This document shows positions 24,918 to 34,822 of a stretch of 64,000 nt of DNA, one piece after another. This DNA is from Prostheceraeus crozeri (Eukaryota > Platyhelminthes > Polycladida > Euryleptidae). The DNA is taken from assembly GCA_907163375.1 (NCBI GenBank), contig CAJQUW010007830.1, positions 55,731 to 119,730 on the forward strand, given 5' to 3'. The first letter of the stretch is position 1, and each line of letters opens with the position of its first letter. The notes beneath the pieces are model-generated. The model had not been told where the DNA came from. It searched no databases and worked only from the letters and a program-made list of their open reading frames with translations. A program made the position numbers and the translations under genes.

Positions 24918-27900
24918 CTTTGACAGTGGGGTGTAGATACCCTTCTTTATATAGGTGATGGTTGCCGTATGGAAGACTCTGATTGGGTAAATTCCAACAC
25001 CGCTTGTCCTCCCAGATACTTAAGGCCTTCTTCACTTGCGTCACCGTTCTCATCTCGTGGTGTTGGGATCGGAGGAGGGTTTGTGACACTGTGGTAATCG
25101 AATGTTTTTCGAATACTTCCACATAATTCTGATGTTTCACTTGACGCTTCTTCGCTTGACACACTCCCTTCATGCGACAGTCGTGGATTTCTTCCTCATT
25201 ACCTTTGAGGACAATGTAAGAGTACATCTTGGCACTCAAACACACAAACTCCTTCACCATATCCCCCACACACTCATCCTTGAAACATCCCAAACGATTC
25301 GCATTCTCGGTACGTCTCTCTGGATGACCCACGGGATAATTTGAGGTATCGAGAACACCTTTTTCCTCCGTATCAATAAAATTCGGGATGTTTTCAAACG
25401 AACGCAGCACTTCTTCGCGTGTATACCGGCTGCGGACTTTGAGGAAGAAGGAGTCTGTGTCCCCACCAATGAGCTCCACTGAGGTGCACGTCTTGTTGGC
25501 CTTCCACTGGTCAAACAGCTTGCACATAATAATCTTGCTGTTGTCCAGGATGCATTGTCCGATATAAATGGGCTTGTTCAAGTCCACCTTGGTCTTGCGC
25601 ACATTCACCACCACGGCTTTGTCGCTGATGTTGAAGAAGGATTGACAATAGGGATGACGTGTCCATTTGCTAAACACATTCGGTGAACGTACAAAATAGT
25701 GTTTCCCATATTTCCTCACATTCTCCATCGTCTTGCCATACAGTGCGTTCACCATCAACTTGTGGAGATTGCGGCGCATTTTCGTCGTTGCCTTGGCGCG
25801 TTCTCGCGTATGGTATTGTACATAGGGGCGAATATACGGTTCTTGATTGAAGGAGATCCCGTAATGAACCTTGGTGATATGTAAGCCCTTTTCCACATAA
25901 TACTTGAGAGCAGCGATATGTACCACATACTGTTCGCGATTCTCGTGCGTCATCATTAATTTGTCGGCTGAGTGAAAGGGTCGGTTCCCGTTCAACTCCT
26001 GCCATAGGTCTTGCATATAGGGAGACATGTCCTCCCATTTCGCTGTCCCGCGGTAAGGAGCCAATGGTAAATCTTCCGTGGCATCTTGGACGTGTGGGGG
26101 ATACTCCAAATCGACGCACAGTACATGACCCGTGGTGCCATTGACATTGTATCGTCTCACCCATTCGTCGTTGATGTCCACCAAGTCCTCCGGTTCTACC
26201 CAGGCAAAACAGTTCTTCGGCAAAGGTCCCATCATGGCCGCTCCGTACAAATTGTTAGCATCCACATAAAACAGGTGACTACCTTCTTCTGCTTGAGCGC
26301 GGTGCTGATTCACAAATGTCATCCCTCCACGAATCCCTGCTTCAAACACGCGGTACATATCCACTTCACGCAATTTCTCCAACTTGACCTGTGTCTTCTT
26401 AAAGAAAAATGAATAGGTCAAGCCATGTGTGCCGAAATAGTGGATGGGGCCCAATGCAGACACGTCGCGCATTTCACTTCGAAAGTGTTCGAAGATGTCT
26501 GCGAGCAAGGCTACATCCACTGTCAAATAATAGTGGATGTAATCTTCAAACGTGCTGCACCCCGTCTCTGTCCACGCCTTTTGTGCCACAGCATAGTCGT
26601 CCTCTTCCAACTCCTTCTCACTCAAATCATTGTAAAATGCTTCCTTCGGAGGCAATTGAGTCTCTTGGATGCGATCCCAGCAGTCAAAGTATGTATAGGA
26701 AAAATATCCTTTCCGAATAGATGTGTGATCACAATTCGGATAGACGTCGCTCAATATGTGATTCGAGTGAGGAAAGTCACTGATGGTCGTCGACAAATTG
26801 TTCAGAGATTCTTTTAAAAACTGACACGAATCGATGAACCGGAGTTTATGCATGGTATTGGGTGCAATGGGAAGATAGATGGTTACTCCCAACGTCTTGT
26901 CTCCTGACACATAAATGGGCTCGATCGTACACTTGTGATCCAGCTTGGTAAAGACTTGTACAATCACCTGGTGACTGTCATAGCCCTTCCAATTGTGAAA
27001 CAAGATGTTTAATGTGGTCCGGGATTGAGGTCGTCGCAGGTTACACGCATTGCACAGGGTTTGCAGATACTTGCCCGTGATATGGTCGTGGTCTCGCACC
27101 TTTGTCGTAGGTCCATTCTTTTTACCTTGCTTCGGAGGTTTCACATCACATCCGCACATGTTACATTGTGCTGTCCGTTCATAGTCCCGCATATCGTCAT
27201 CCGTCGTTGTCATGTTACTGTACGTCGCTTTCATGTGACGAAAAATAGACAAGCTCACCTGTCTGATGTGTGCAATAAAGGCAGGAATACACTCGTCCCC
27301 CTTATGGATCACCACAGATTCTTTCATGTCCAGCGCCGGATGCCACACCACATAGGATCCCACATACGCTGCCGTATGCTTCTTGGACACGGCATCAATC
27401 ATGCTCTCAATGTCCGCGTACATCACAGCGAGGTGTTGAGTGGTTTTCGCGTGGTCGATAAATTCGTGCGGTTTCGTATCTTCCGGGGTCGTTTCCCTCT
27501 GGAAAAATCCACCATTGCATTTCGCTTGATGCTCCAGACGTTCTTTGTGCGCCATGTCCTTTGTCTTTCCATACTTTACGGCCTTCTCGTAGAAATTGAA
27601 TCGTAAAATACACAACTCACATGTTTCAAAACATTTCACTTGCGTTTGGCTCATGTTCCGATACCACATGCGAGCACATTTCTGGAAATCCGTCACGGGA
27701 AGAAAATGCCCAGACTGATCCTCCATATCGTACCGCGTCACCATCACCACATGAACGATGCGCGTGTTCTCCTTCACAGCTTGACGGACCGGGTATAATT
27801 GGCCCACAAATCCTTTACCGTCAAGTACGTGGATACGAACAATTACATTGTTCTTCTTCTCGAAATCCTGAATATCCCGTGTATTCATCAACCCCTCTGA

Positions 27901-28719
27901 GGTCATCATGGAAAAGTCTAGATGATAATACTGGTTCAAATTCAACTTGCGCACTGCAGGAATTCGATTCTGATAACTGTGATATGATGTCTTGGTGCGG
28001 GAATCAACACGTCGAGGAATGCGATTGTCTTGGTAGGCAAGTGCATAGAGGACACTGTCTTGAAAACAATGCGATGTATAATTGTTGCGCTCAAACACAC
28101 ATATGCCTTTGCAGAGCTTGATATCTCGGTGGATAGGAATTGGTGCGCCCATGCGAAAATTAGGGAAAGAACTTGTTTGAACCAGTAACTCCATCACTTC
28201 CTTCACCACAAATCCTGATCCGTCTTCTTGATAGTCTTCAATAAATCCTTCAATCTTTGACACAATGTCACGGAACCATGCATCAAAGTTACGTGCTTGG
28301 ACGCCTTCATGAATATATGAGGGTGTGGAGATGTATCTCACTTCCTCTTCGCCCGTCGACATTTCCATCTTGGCAAACTTGAGTCTCATACTAACAAACA
28401 CTTTCACGTCCTCGTGGGGGTGTTGTTGCACAATGACACGATACAAGTCCGCATAAATTGAATTCAAATACGTCTTCCATTCATTCGTGGCTTGAGGAGG
28501 GGTACATCGATAATTATACCCGCGACCGTCCATGATACGTTCTTCTTCCACAGCTGCGCCGCCCTCTTGCATGAACTCAAACAGGTAGGGGCACAAATAC
28601 TCATCCCATCCTTCCGCTTCAGCATTCACCACTGCATCACAGTAGTGACACCGTCCCACACACGCGTGCTTATGGTACGTCTCCACGTCGAAACTTCCGT
28701 CGCAATCCAGAAACAGCAA
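24700..28719 (-). CDS. POLB: Protein-primed family B DNA polymerase
   Basis: Open for 1339 codons, though it lacks a proper start (first codon TTG; the true N-terminus is upstream at 28873, broken). Features by residue: zinc block 'YHKHACVGRCHYC' 15-27; 'CFQDSVLYAL' 218-227, typical of Polinton/adinto-type polymerases; exonuclease I 'YADIES' (D436, E438); HNH-like insert 'VRDHDHITGKY...CNAC' 541-559; exonuclease II 'NWKGYD' 576-581; exonuclease III 'YYLTVD' 730-735; motif A 'YVDANNLYG' (D820); motif B 'KLMVNALYGK' 987-996; motif C 'GGDTDS' (D1087, D1089). It replicates the element from protein-primed ends. The natural C-terminus is probably near 'SLPYGNH' (24957); the last 85 codons overlap the TBP-like gene and look like read-through. 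Catalytic residues are intact. Confidence 0.95.
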   Translation of the reverse strand: MLFLDCDGSFDVETYHKHACVGRCHYCDAVVNAEAEGWDEYLCPYLFEFMQEGGAAVEEERIMDGRGYNYRCTPPQATNEWKTYLNSIYADLYRVIVQQHPHEDVKVFVSMRLKFAKMEMSTGEEEVRYISTPSYIHEGVQARNFDAWFRDIVSKIEGFIEDYQEDGSGFVVKEVMELLVQTSSFPNFRMGAPIPIHRDIKLCKGICVFERNNYTSHCFQDSVLYALAYQDNRIPRRVDSRTKTSYHSYQNRIPAVRKLNLNQYYHLDFSMMTSEGLMNTRDIQDFEKKNNVIVRIHVLDGKGFVGQLYPVRQAVKENTRIVHVVMVTRYDMEDQSGHFLPVTDFQKCARMWYRNMSQTQVKCFETCELCILRFNFYEKAVKYGKTKDMAHKERLEHQAKCNGGFFQRETTPEDTKPHEFIDHAKTTQHLAVMYADIESMIDAVSKKHTAAYVGSYVVWHPALDMKESVVIHKGDECIPAFIAHIRQVSLSIFRHMKATYSNMTTTDDDMRDYERTAQCNMCGCDVKPPKQGKKNGPTTKVRDHDHITGKYLQTLCNACNLRRPQSRTTLNILFHNWKGYDSHQVIVQVFTKLDHKCTIEPIYVSGDKTLGVTIYLPIAPNTMHKLRFIDSCQFLKESLNNLSTTISDFPHSNHILSDVYPNCDHTSIRKGYFSYTYFDCWDRIQETQLPPKEAFYNDLSEKELEEDDYAVAQKAWTETGCSTFEDYIHYYLTVDVALLADIFEHFRSEMRDVSALGPIHYFGTHGLTYSFFFKKTQVKLEKLREVDMYRVFEAGIRGGMTFVNQHRAQAEEGSHLFYVDANNLYGAAMMGPLPKNCFAWVEPEDLVDINDEWVRRYNVNGTTGHVLCVDLEYPPHVQDATEDLPLAPYRGTAKWEDMSPYMQDLWQELNGNRPFHSADKLMMTHENREQYVVHIAALKYYVEKGLHITKVHYGISFNQEPYIRPYVQYHTRERAKATTKMRRNLHKLMVNALYGKTMENVRKYGKHYFVRSPNVFSKWTRHPYCQSFFNISDKAVVVNVRKTKVDLNKPIYIGQCILDNSKIIMCKLFDQWKANKTCTSVELIGGDTDSFFLKVRSRYTREEVLRSFENIPNFIDTEEKGVLDTSNYPVGHPERRTENANRLGCFKDECVGDMVKEFVCLSAKMYSYIVLKGNEEEIHDCRMKGVCQAKKRQVKHQNYVEVFEKHSITTVSQTLLRSQHHEMRTVTQVKKALSIWEDKRCWNLPNQSLPYGNHHLYKEGYLHPTVKDVKDLQPHGGAQSVLRNTTADIVAATPSGHIPSITPLSSLLEMELFGRCTDFSTGVYPNFGQPLSGNLRSYL
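24945..24953 (-). promoter_or_regulatory. TATATAAAG promoter of the TBP-like gene
   Basis: On the minus strand, TATATAAAG lies 36 nt upstream of ATG 24917, immediately after the likely end of PolB. Confidence 0.65.
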
Positions 28720-28873
28720 GTCATTGTCGTCGCCATAACTAAACGCACGGCAATCGTGTTCGTCTCCATACCATTTACATCACGTCCAACAATAGTTGCG
28801 ACCCGTCTCCGCGGGCAATACAGTCTCGAAACCGAGAGAAGGACTGGCGGCAGAATTCACACGTGTACTGCAT
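28720..28873 (-). pseudogene. POLB: 5' end of the PolB gene, frameshift and TGA
   Basis: ATG 28873 on the minus strand lies 40 nt after the TIR's TATATAAG box and opens with 'MQYTCEFCRQSF', matching the N-terminal zinc module of the 5753 protein. That frame closes after about 32 codons. The homologous continuation is in another frame and carries a TGA before joining the long PolB frame. So one indel (near 28812) and one nonsense codon separate the promoter and start codon from the polymerase body. In-frame ATGs further in could still give a shorter polymerase lacking part of the zinc module. Confidence 0.7.
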
Positions 28874-29813
28874 GGTTAGAATGATTTTCTCTGGCAGCGC
28901 ACTTACTTATATACCCAACCGTGACTCATCAAATGCGCCGATAAGTGCCCCGGCGCCAAGTGCTCCGCTTCATGTCCTCTTAGCAACCGCGTGCGCCGAT
29001 GCGTGGGCGTGTGCTCCGATGAATGGAGCAAGGTCATGTACTTTAGTGAAAATGGTGCGGAAAGGGGCAAGACTTCGCTACTACCAAGTCCAAGCATTTG
29101 CGAAGTACAAAAATCTTCAAAATGATTTTTCGGCATTTATCACGAAACCAAACCAAAGCGGAGATCATAGCAATAGAACAGTGAATCCTAATGTCAAATA
29201 TGGTTCCCTTCATTGTAAGATCATCAATAACTAGCTACATACTTGATATTTCAGCAACTATTTAGAGTTTTGTCAGAGATGTGGACAAGGTCACATAATT
29301 TCGAGGAAAGCGTGCTATGACAATTATGCAAAAAAGTGAATAAATGGAAACAGCTGCTGAAAGAAAAGGGCTCGACAGATTATTTTCAATTTGGATTTTA
29401 GTATTTCCTAGGACATGTGAAGCAATCTGCATCTGGTTTTCAGAGTGGGCACATTACTTCAAGGAAAATGTATTAGAACAATTATGTGGAAAAGCAAAAA
29501 AGTGCAAAAAAGCTGCTGAATGAAAAGGGCTCGACAGATATCTTTCAAATTTGCTTTTTTGTACTTCCTATGATATATTAAGCAATCTCCATTTAGTTTC
29601 TAGAGTGGGCACATGATTTAAAGGAAAGTCTATTATAACATGAAAACAAAAAAAGCAAAAAAGTGCAAAAAAGCTGCAGAAAGAAAAAAGGGTTCGATAG
29701 ATTTTTTCAAATTTGTTTTTTTACACTCTTCCTAGGACATGTGGAACAACCTCCATTTGGTTTCCAGAGTGGGCATGAAACTTGAGGTATAACCCCTAAA
29801 AAACACACCGTGT
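28874..29813 (-). repeat. Right terminal inverted repeat of the Polinton
   Basis: Inverted match to 3751-4319 (outer, here 29248-29813) and 5002-5300 (inner, here 28874-29083). The 164 bp between (29084-29247) are unrelated to the left TIR's 682-bp middle. It contains the same three about 160-bp subrepeats and the same inner TATATAAG promoter, facing PolB. Confidence 0.9.
28906..28913 (-). promoter_or_regulatory. POLB: TATATAAG promoter in right TIR, driving PolB
   Basis: Minus-strand TATATAAG 40 nt before ATG 28873; the same promoter block as in the left TIR. Confidence 0.75.
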
Positions 29814-29814
29814 G

Positions 29815-29821
29815 AATTGCA
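29815..29821. repeat. Candidate target-site duplication, right copy (AATTGCA)
   Basis: Matches 3739-3745 in direct orientation next to the right TIR end. Tentative because the left copy is a few bases away from the TIR end. Confidence 0.4.
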
Positions 29822-30223
29822 CGTTTTGTATAAAACCGATGAGTTTGTTGGTCAGACAGTAAGTGCAGCAGGGTTTTGATCTGTTGATAAGTGATTTTTC
29901 TGATGTTTTTCCCACGATTGAAAAGTTACTCAAGACACTCACCGCGCCTAGCGTGTCTAGTTGAGGTTGTGAAAGATCCTTCTCTACTCTCAAAAGCATT
30001 AAAAGATTTTCTAGGACGAGTATGTCCGATGAGAGATTGTGTAGCTTGTCTTCTCTTTCTATTGAAAGATAGCTCATAGTCTGCATGATAAATAATGGCC
30101 CTGAAAAATGGCATTCATATGTCATCGATCGACATTTTTGCAATGTCAGAAAGAATAATAGAATTGAAGAAAATATGAATGTTGAATTGGAATGCTTTGA
30201 TTTTTCTTCATTTAGAAGGTACA
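29822..30223. other. Host DNA between Polinton and hAT; no gene recognised
   Basis: A 151-codon frame on the minus strand (29796-30251) covers this stretch but runs into both transposon ends. It has no recognisable motif and is probably chance; an exon remnant cannot be excluded. Confidence 0.3.
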
Positions 30224-30231
30224 GGTGTACG
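30224..30231. repeat. 8-bp target-site duplication GGTGTACG, left copy
   Basis: Identical to 36375-36382 and directly abutting the CAGGGTGACC terminus, as expected for hAT insertion. Confidence 0.9.
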
Positions 30232-32128
30232 CAGGGTGACCACTTGGTCAAAATTTTCTGACCAGTCAGAAATGGTCAGAAAGTCAGAATTTTATAAATT
30301 CCTGCTTATCAGTGTTTTTTTATCATTGCGATATTTCTCGCTCTCCAGGTTAACTACTCATCTACCTTAAAATTTCTCGCCCGCTCGCTCGCTGAACATC
30401 GTTTCTCGTCTGAGTCCGCTCGCTTGCTCACTCATCCGAATTTGCCCATGGAGGACCGAAATTTTCGTTACTATATCTACATGTACTCGTACAATGAGGC
30501 ATTTCTGAAAAGGAGCTTTACAAAGGAGCACTTCATCCTGTTTATGCCATCCCGTACTGATAAATTGAGCTGTTTGAAATAATCTCTCCACCTCTGGTGA
30601 CCAGTCATCGCTCAATCGTTCATCGATGATCGCAGACCCGTTCTCTCGCTGAAAACTGAAATTCTGTTAAGGCCACTTCGCTGGCTCAAAATCTGTGGTG
30701 TTGATAAACTTGTTTCAGTAAAATACACTTGCATTTCAGATGACTTGGTTTCCTTCACAACTGAAATGTTCGCATGTGGAATTGTGGACTCAGCACACTT
30801 ATTTTGTCGAACCTTCGAATTTAAGGATATTGCAATGCGTAAATTCTTAACCGAATATTTTCACTGACGTCAGCATGTGCGTTTATCGTGACAATCCACA
30901 AATTATCTCAGCTGGACTCGGTTTCGATGGTATTTGTAGCCATTTTGATATGTTTGAATTATGATATTTTGAATACAGTTCTTTGTGAAATACATAACGA
31001 ATTTTCACTTCATATTCATGTACACATAAAAACTGACTATGTATGTGTTGTCTTTATTTACACCGATAACCCATAAGCTGAAGTAGAGATCCTCTCTAGC
31101 GGCCGGAAACTACATGTATGTTTAAAACTATCAAAGAAATACGATGAACACTATCCGTGAGTTCAAATCAACTTTGGGTAAATCTATCGGGTTCTATTGT
31201 CAGTCCGACTAGAATAGGCCTACCGATACAGTCAGGCGAAGACAAATAAGAAAGTCATGTGATCAGGGTTGACAAAAATTATGATTTTTTCAAAAGAATA
31301 AAAATCTGGCTTATTTGATTAAAATCCGATTTTTTAAGTTTTACACTTAGATCCATATATATCCATCTTTGGTTAGCACTTTTTTAGATCACTAGGAATA
31401 CTAAAGAAATGTTTTAAGAATAATGCCCATGAGCAATCTTCGTTGTAGTATCCTTGTATCAGCACGATTATACTGTGCATACTGTACATAAATATATCAG
31501 TGTCTGAAATGCATTTTATTCTTAAGATAATTTTGAGTATTTTTTGTATGCATGTACATTAGGATGGTTCAAAAATCAGTTTTATCTATTTCACTTCCTC
31601 TTCACCTAAGCCCGTATGCCACTAGGTATCAAACAAATGCATGCTAAATGTCAACTTCTATGCGAGGTACAAGAAATTATGATAAATTTATGTTTGTTGT
31701 TTTTCAACTTTTGAACACTTGTGAACTGAGACAAAAAATGAAAGAAACAGCTATTAATGAGAAAAGAAGTGAGACTATAGCTCCATGTAACTGAGAATAG
31801 AAATGGCTATAAAGAAAAAACGAACATCTTAATTTTTTCCTTCACATCCTAAATCGCAATCCGACCTAGCAATCCATAACTTCAACTCTGCATGTTAGGG
31901 AGAAACGTAAGCTTTCACTTTTCATATAATCATAAGAATTTTGCAGAAAAATTGTGATTTTGAAACCGATGTTGATTATCGGTTTTATTCCGTTGTTAAG
32001 GAATCACGAAGACTTTGTCATCATCAAGTCTGGCATTTAAACATCGGCCTAGATTCATGTTTTTCCGCGATGCCTTTCAATGCCATGACTTCATATGAAA
32101 AATTTAGAAACTTTTTCTATTTTTTCAG

Positions 32129-34356
32129 ATGGGCAAGTGCAAGTTTCAAGTTGCGTGGAAGAAAGAATTTCCGTGGGCGGTTGCATATCCTCCAGATGCA
32201 CACAAGGCAAAGTGCATTTACTGCACATCAAAGGTGTTGGATGTAAAAAGCGGAAAGGAGGCTCTGAGGAAACATGAAATGGGAGAAAACCATCAGAAAG
32301 GCGAATCAGCACAACAAAACCAGCCCAGTGTTGCAAAAGTGATAATGAACATGACCTCGACAGAAGAAAGGAAGAAAAAGGCATTGATTTTGCACTGTAT
32401 TCGCATCGTGGTTGATGGGTACTCCTTACGGTCAAGCGATAGTGCTACTCGAAAGAGGAAGATCTACACAAAAATGTTTCCCGATTCGAAAATAACTGAT
32501 ATTGATTGCGGTCGAACAAAGGCAGGCTATGTTGTCCGTTATGCCCTTGCCCCTTACGTGAAGGAGATGTTGGTTGATTCTTTATCAGGCAATTCGCCTT
32601 TCGCTATTCACGTTGATGAGTCAACTTATCACGGGAAAATTCGGCTGGAATTTTGGGTTGTACATTTCCATGAGCATAATCGAAAGGTCTCTTATTTAGC
32701 CACGAAAGAGTTGCAAACTGACTTGAACGTGGAATCTTTTCTCGAGGACAATATGAGCGAGAATACAAGTCTGAAAGATCTGAAACTTGTATCCGCTGAA
32801 GCTATTTATGCATGTACAATGGGATTGCTGGAAGAATTTTCGCTGAATCAACTCGATCTGATTCATGTAATGACTGATAATTGTTCAACAATGCGGGGTG
32901 TGAGGGACGGTTTCGTCGCCAAAATGAAAAGGGTGTGCCCAAACATTATCGACATTGATGGATGCTGCTGCCATAAAGGAAACCTCATCACAAAGGAAGT
33001 GGCGAAGAAGTTTCAGATTGTGAAAGATGTCGCATTTGTCGAGGCCCTTTCGAACTTCATTGAAAATCGACCAAAAGTTCGATCGATATTGAAACAAAGC
33101 AGTGACCTTCTTCAAGTTAACAGAATACCGGATTATTGTGAAACCAGGTTTATGAACTTATACCTCGTCGTCGAAGCGGCATGCCATCAATTCCCCGTCA
33201 TCGAAAACTTGCACGATTAGACAGCGAAAATAGCCACATGAAAGAGTGCCTGAATATGAAGGGTCTTCTCATCAACATGGATCAATTTGTCATCCATTTG
33301 AAACCGTTGCACGATTTTACGAGTAAAACTCAATCTTTGAACGGAAATGTGTATGACTTGCTTTTGATTTTGTTGGAACTGGTGTCGAAACTACTTGTCC
33401 GTCTTGGACATAACATTCCTCTTTCAGCTAAAGGCTATTTCAAGAAGTTGTTCCAAGACGGAAAAAATCCTCTTCCATTTTTGTGTAAATCGCGATATTT
33501 CAATTATTCGAAGAACGTTCCATCGATTTACAAGGAATTGTGCAAAGCTGATGAAGTGGACTTGGAACAGACGCAAAACAACTGGGCATTATTGAACGAA
33601 CACATTCTTCGAAGCATGCTGGTTCGATTTCATCCTTTTCTGAAATCAAAAATTGTGCGTAAATGCTACGTTCTATTCAAGCATGTCAAGGACTTCAACG
33701 ATGCAACGTTGCAAAGCTTGAAACGTCTTGCTCTTGAAATGTTGTTGCCGTCATCTGATCTTGCAGACGAATACGCTCAACTGACTCTGAAGTATGGCAG
33801 AGAGGATAGCAGCCTTACTGATCTGCACAAGAACGGTCAACTGTCTGCGTGCCCTCTTTTGACTAGACTCGTTGAAAAAGTTATGGTTTTATGCCCACAC
33901 AACATGGTGGTTGAATCCGGCTTCAGTAAGATGAAGTTTTTCGAAACTGATCAACAATCGAACTTTAGTTTGGAAATGTACAACGCATTTCGTTTAGTGT
34001 CCGATTTTTTTGACCGGGACTCTTTCGAGGATTGTGAACCTCCGTCATCCTTGATGGATAACATCAAGCTGGCTAGCAGAGAATATAAAACATTCTGTGA
34101 GGAAAATAAAGAAATTCGTTTGGATCGAATTGCTGAGGTCGAGGTTCTCAGAGGAGAAATTGGTGTATTCAAGAAGAAAACCAGTAAAGAACTTTGGATG
34201 GAGATGCAAGCGGCAGAAAGGGAAATTCGTGACGCAGAGGTCATGTTAGAAGCTGCAAAGAGAAGGAAGATCGAACTAAAATTCCTGAGTGATCGTAACG
34301 CTGAACGTCAGGATAGTGTTTCTGATTCTATTATCTCAAAAATGTTCAGAAAGTGA
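32129..34356 (+). pseudogene. hAT transposase with BED zinc finger, one frameshift
   Basis: ATG 32129 directly follows a polypyrimidine tract and CAG, so this looks like an exon start. Residues 1-58 are a BED finger (C29, C32, H49, H55). The central catalytic region follows (e.g. 'FAIHVDESTYHGKIRLEFWVVHF', 'MTDNCSTMRG', 'CCCHKGNLI'). The frame closes at 33220, while the homologous continuation is open in another frame from about 33215 to 34356, indicating an indel. The second part has the hAT dimerisation region ('SACPLLTRLVEKVMVLCPHN', 'VESGFSKMK') and a C-terminal coiled coil. In other hAT elements the protein catalyses cut-and-paste transposition. Confidence 0.85.
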
Positions 34357-34822
34357 GAGTTTTGTTGATAAGACTGTAGATATTGTTTTCAATTGGATGC
34401 TATATATATTCGATACCGGTACCTCTTTTCAAATGTACCATATGCATGAATAATTGTTTTTAGATAATAATAATTGTTTTAAAGATTTGTTCTCATAAAT
34501 CGGTTGTCCGCTTCAAATGTATCATTCAAGACTGAAAGTAATTAGTGCAGGCAAAGTCATATCCTAATATTTTTATATGTGGTTTTGCATCTGGATCTGT
34601 ATTATTTTTTTAGAATAATGAATTCTAAAATCGATGCCAAATGTAGTTTTTGATTTTTTTTCTGTACGTATGTATGTGTATGTTTCTATAAGTGGGAAGA
34701 TACGTCTCTAAATATTGATTTAATCTCAACGCACATAGGTATCTTATATCTGTATTTAAGACTATTAGATATTTTCATAAATACTCGCAATAAGGATGTT
34801 AAATTTTTTCCAAAGGTAGTAC

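Larger units (their letters stand above)
3751..29813. mobile_element. Polinton/Maverick element, about 26 kb
   Basis: The element is bounded by long inverted repeats whose outer ends read ACACGGTGTG inward on both sides. It encodes the diagnostic Polinton set: protein-primed PolB (minus strand), retroviral-type integrase with chromodomain, FtsK/HerA-type packaging ATPase, adenovirus-type cysteine protease and major capsid protein, plus about twenty accessory genes. Genes from 5.3 to 23.4 kb read rightward; the IAP-like, TBP-like and PolB genes read leftward from the right end. Base composition is visibly more GC-balanced than the flanks. Several genes carry single lesions, so this copy is probably not autonomous. 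The sequence alone cannot say whether some one-base frameshifts are assembly errors. Confidence 0.95.

Noticed and set aside
24947-25162. 71-codon minus-strand frame rich in Ser/Glu/Pro
   Set aside because: Lies wholly inside the conserved C-terminal part of PolB in another frame.
27025-28121. Plus-strand frames of 193 and 166 codons opposite PolB
   Set aside because: Antisense shadows of the well-supported polymerase gene; no promoter box or motif.
29796-30251. Possible host exon on the minus strand
   Set aside because: It spans the Polinton edge and the hAT end and shows no motif; cannot be supported.
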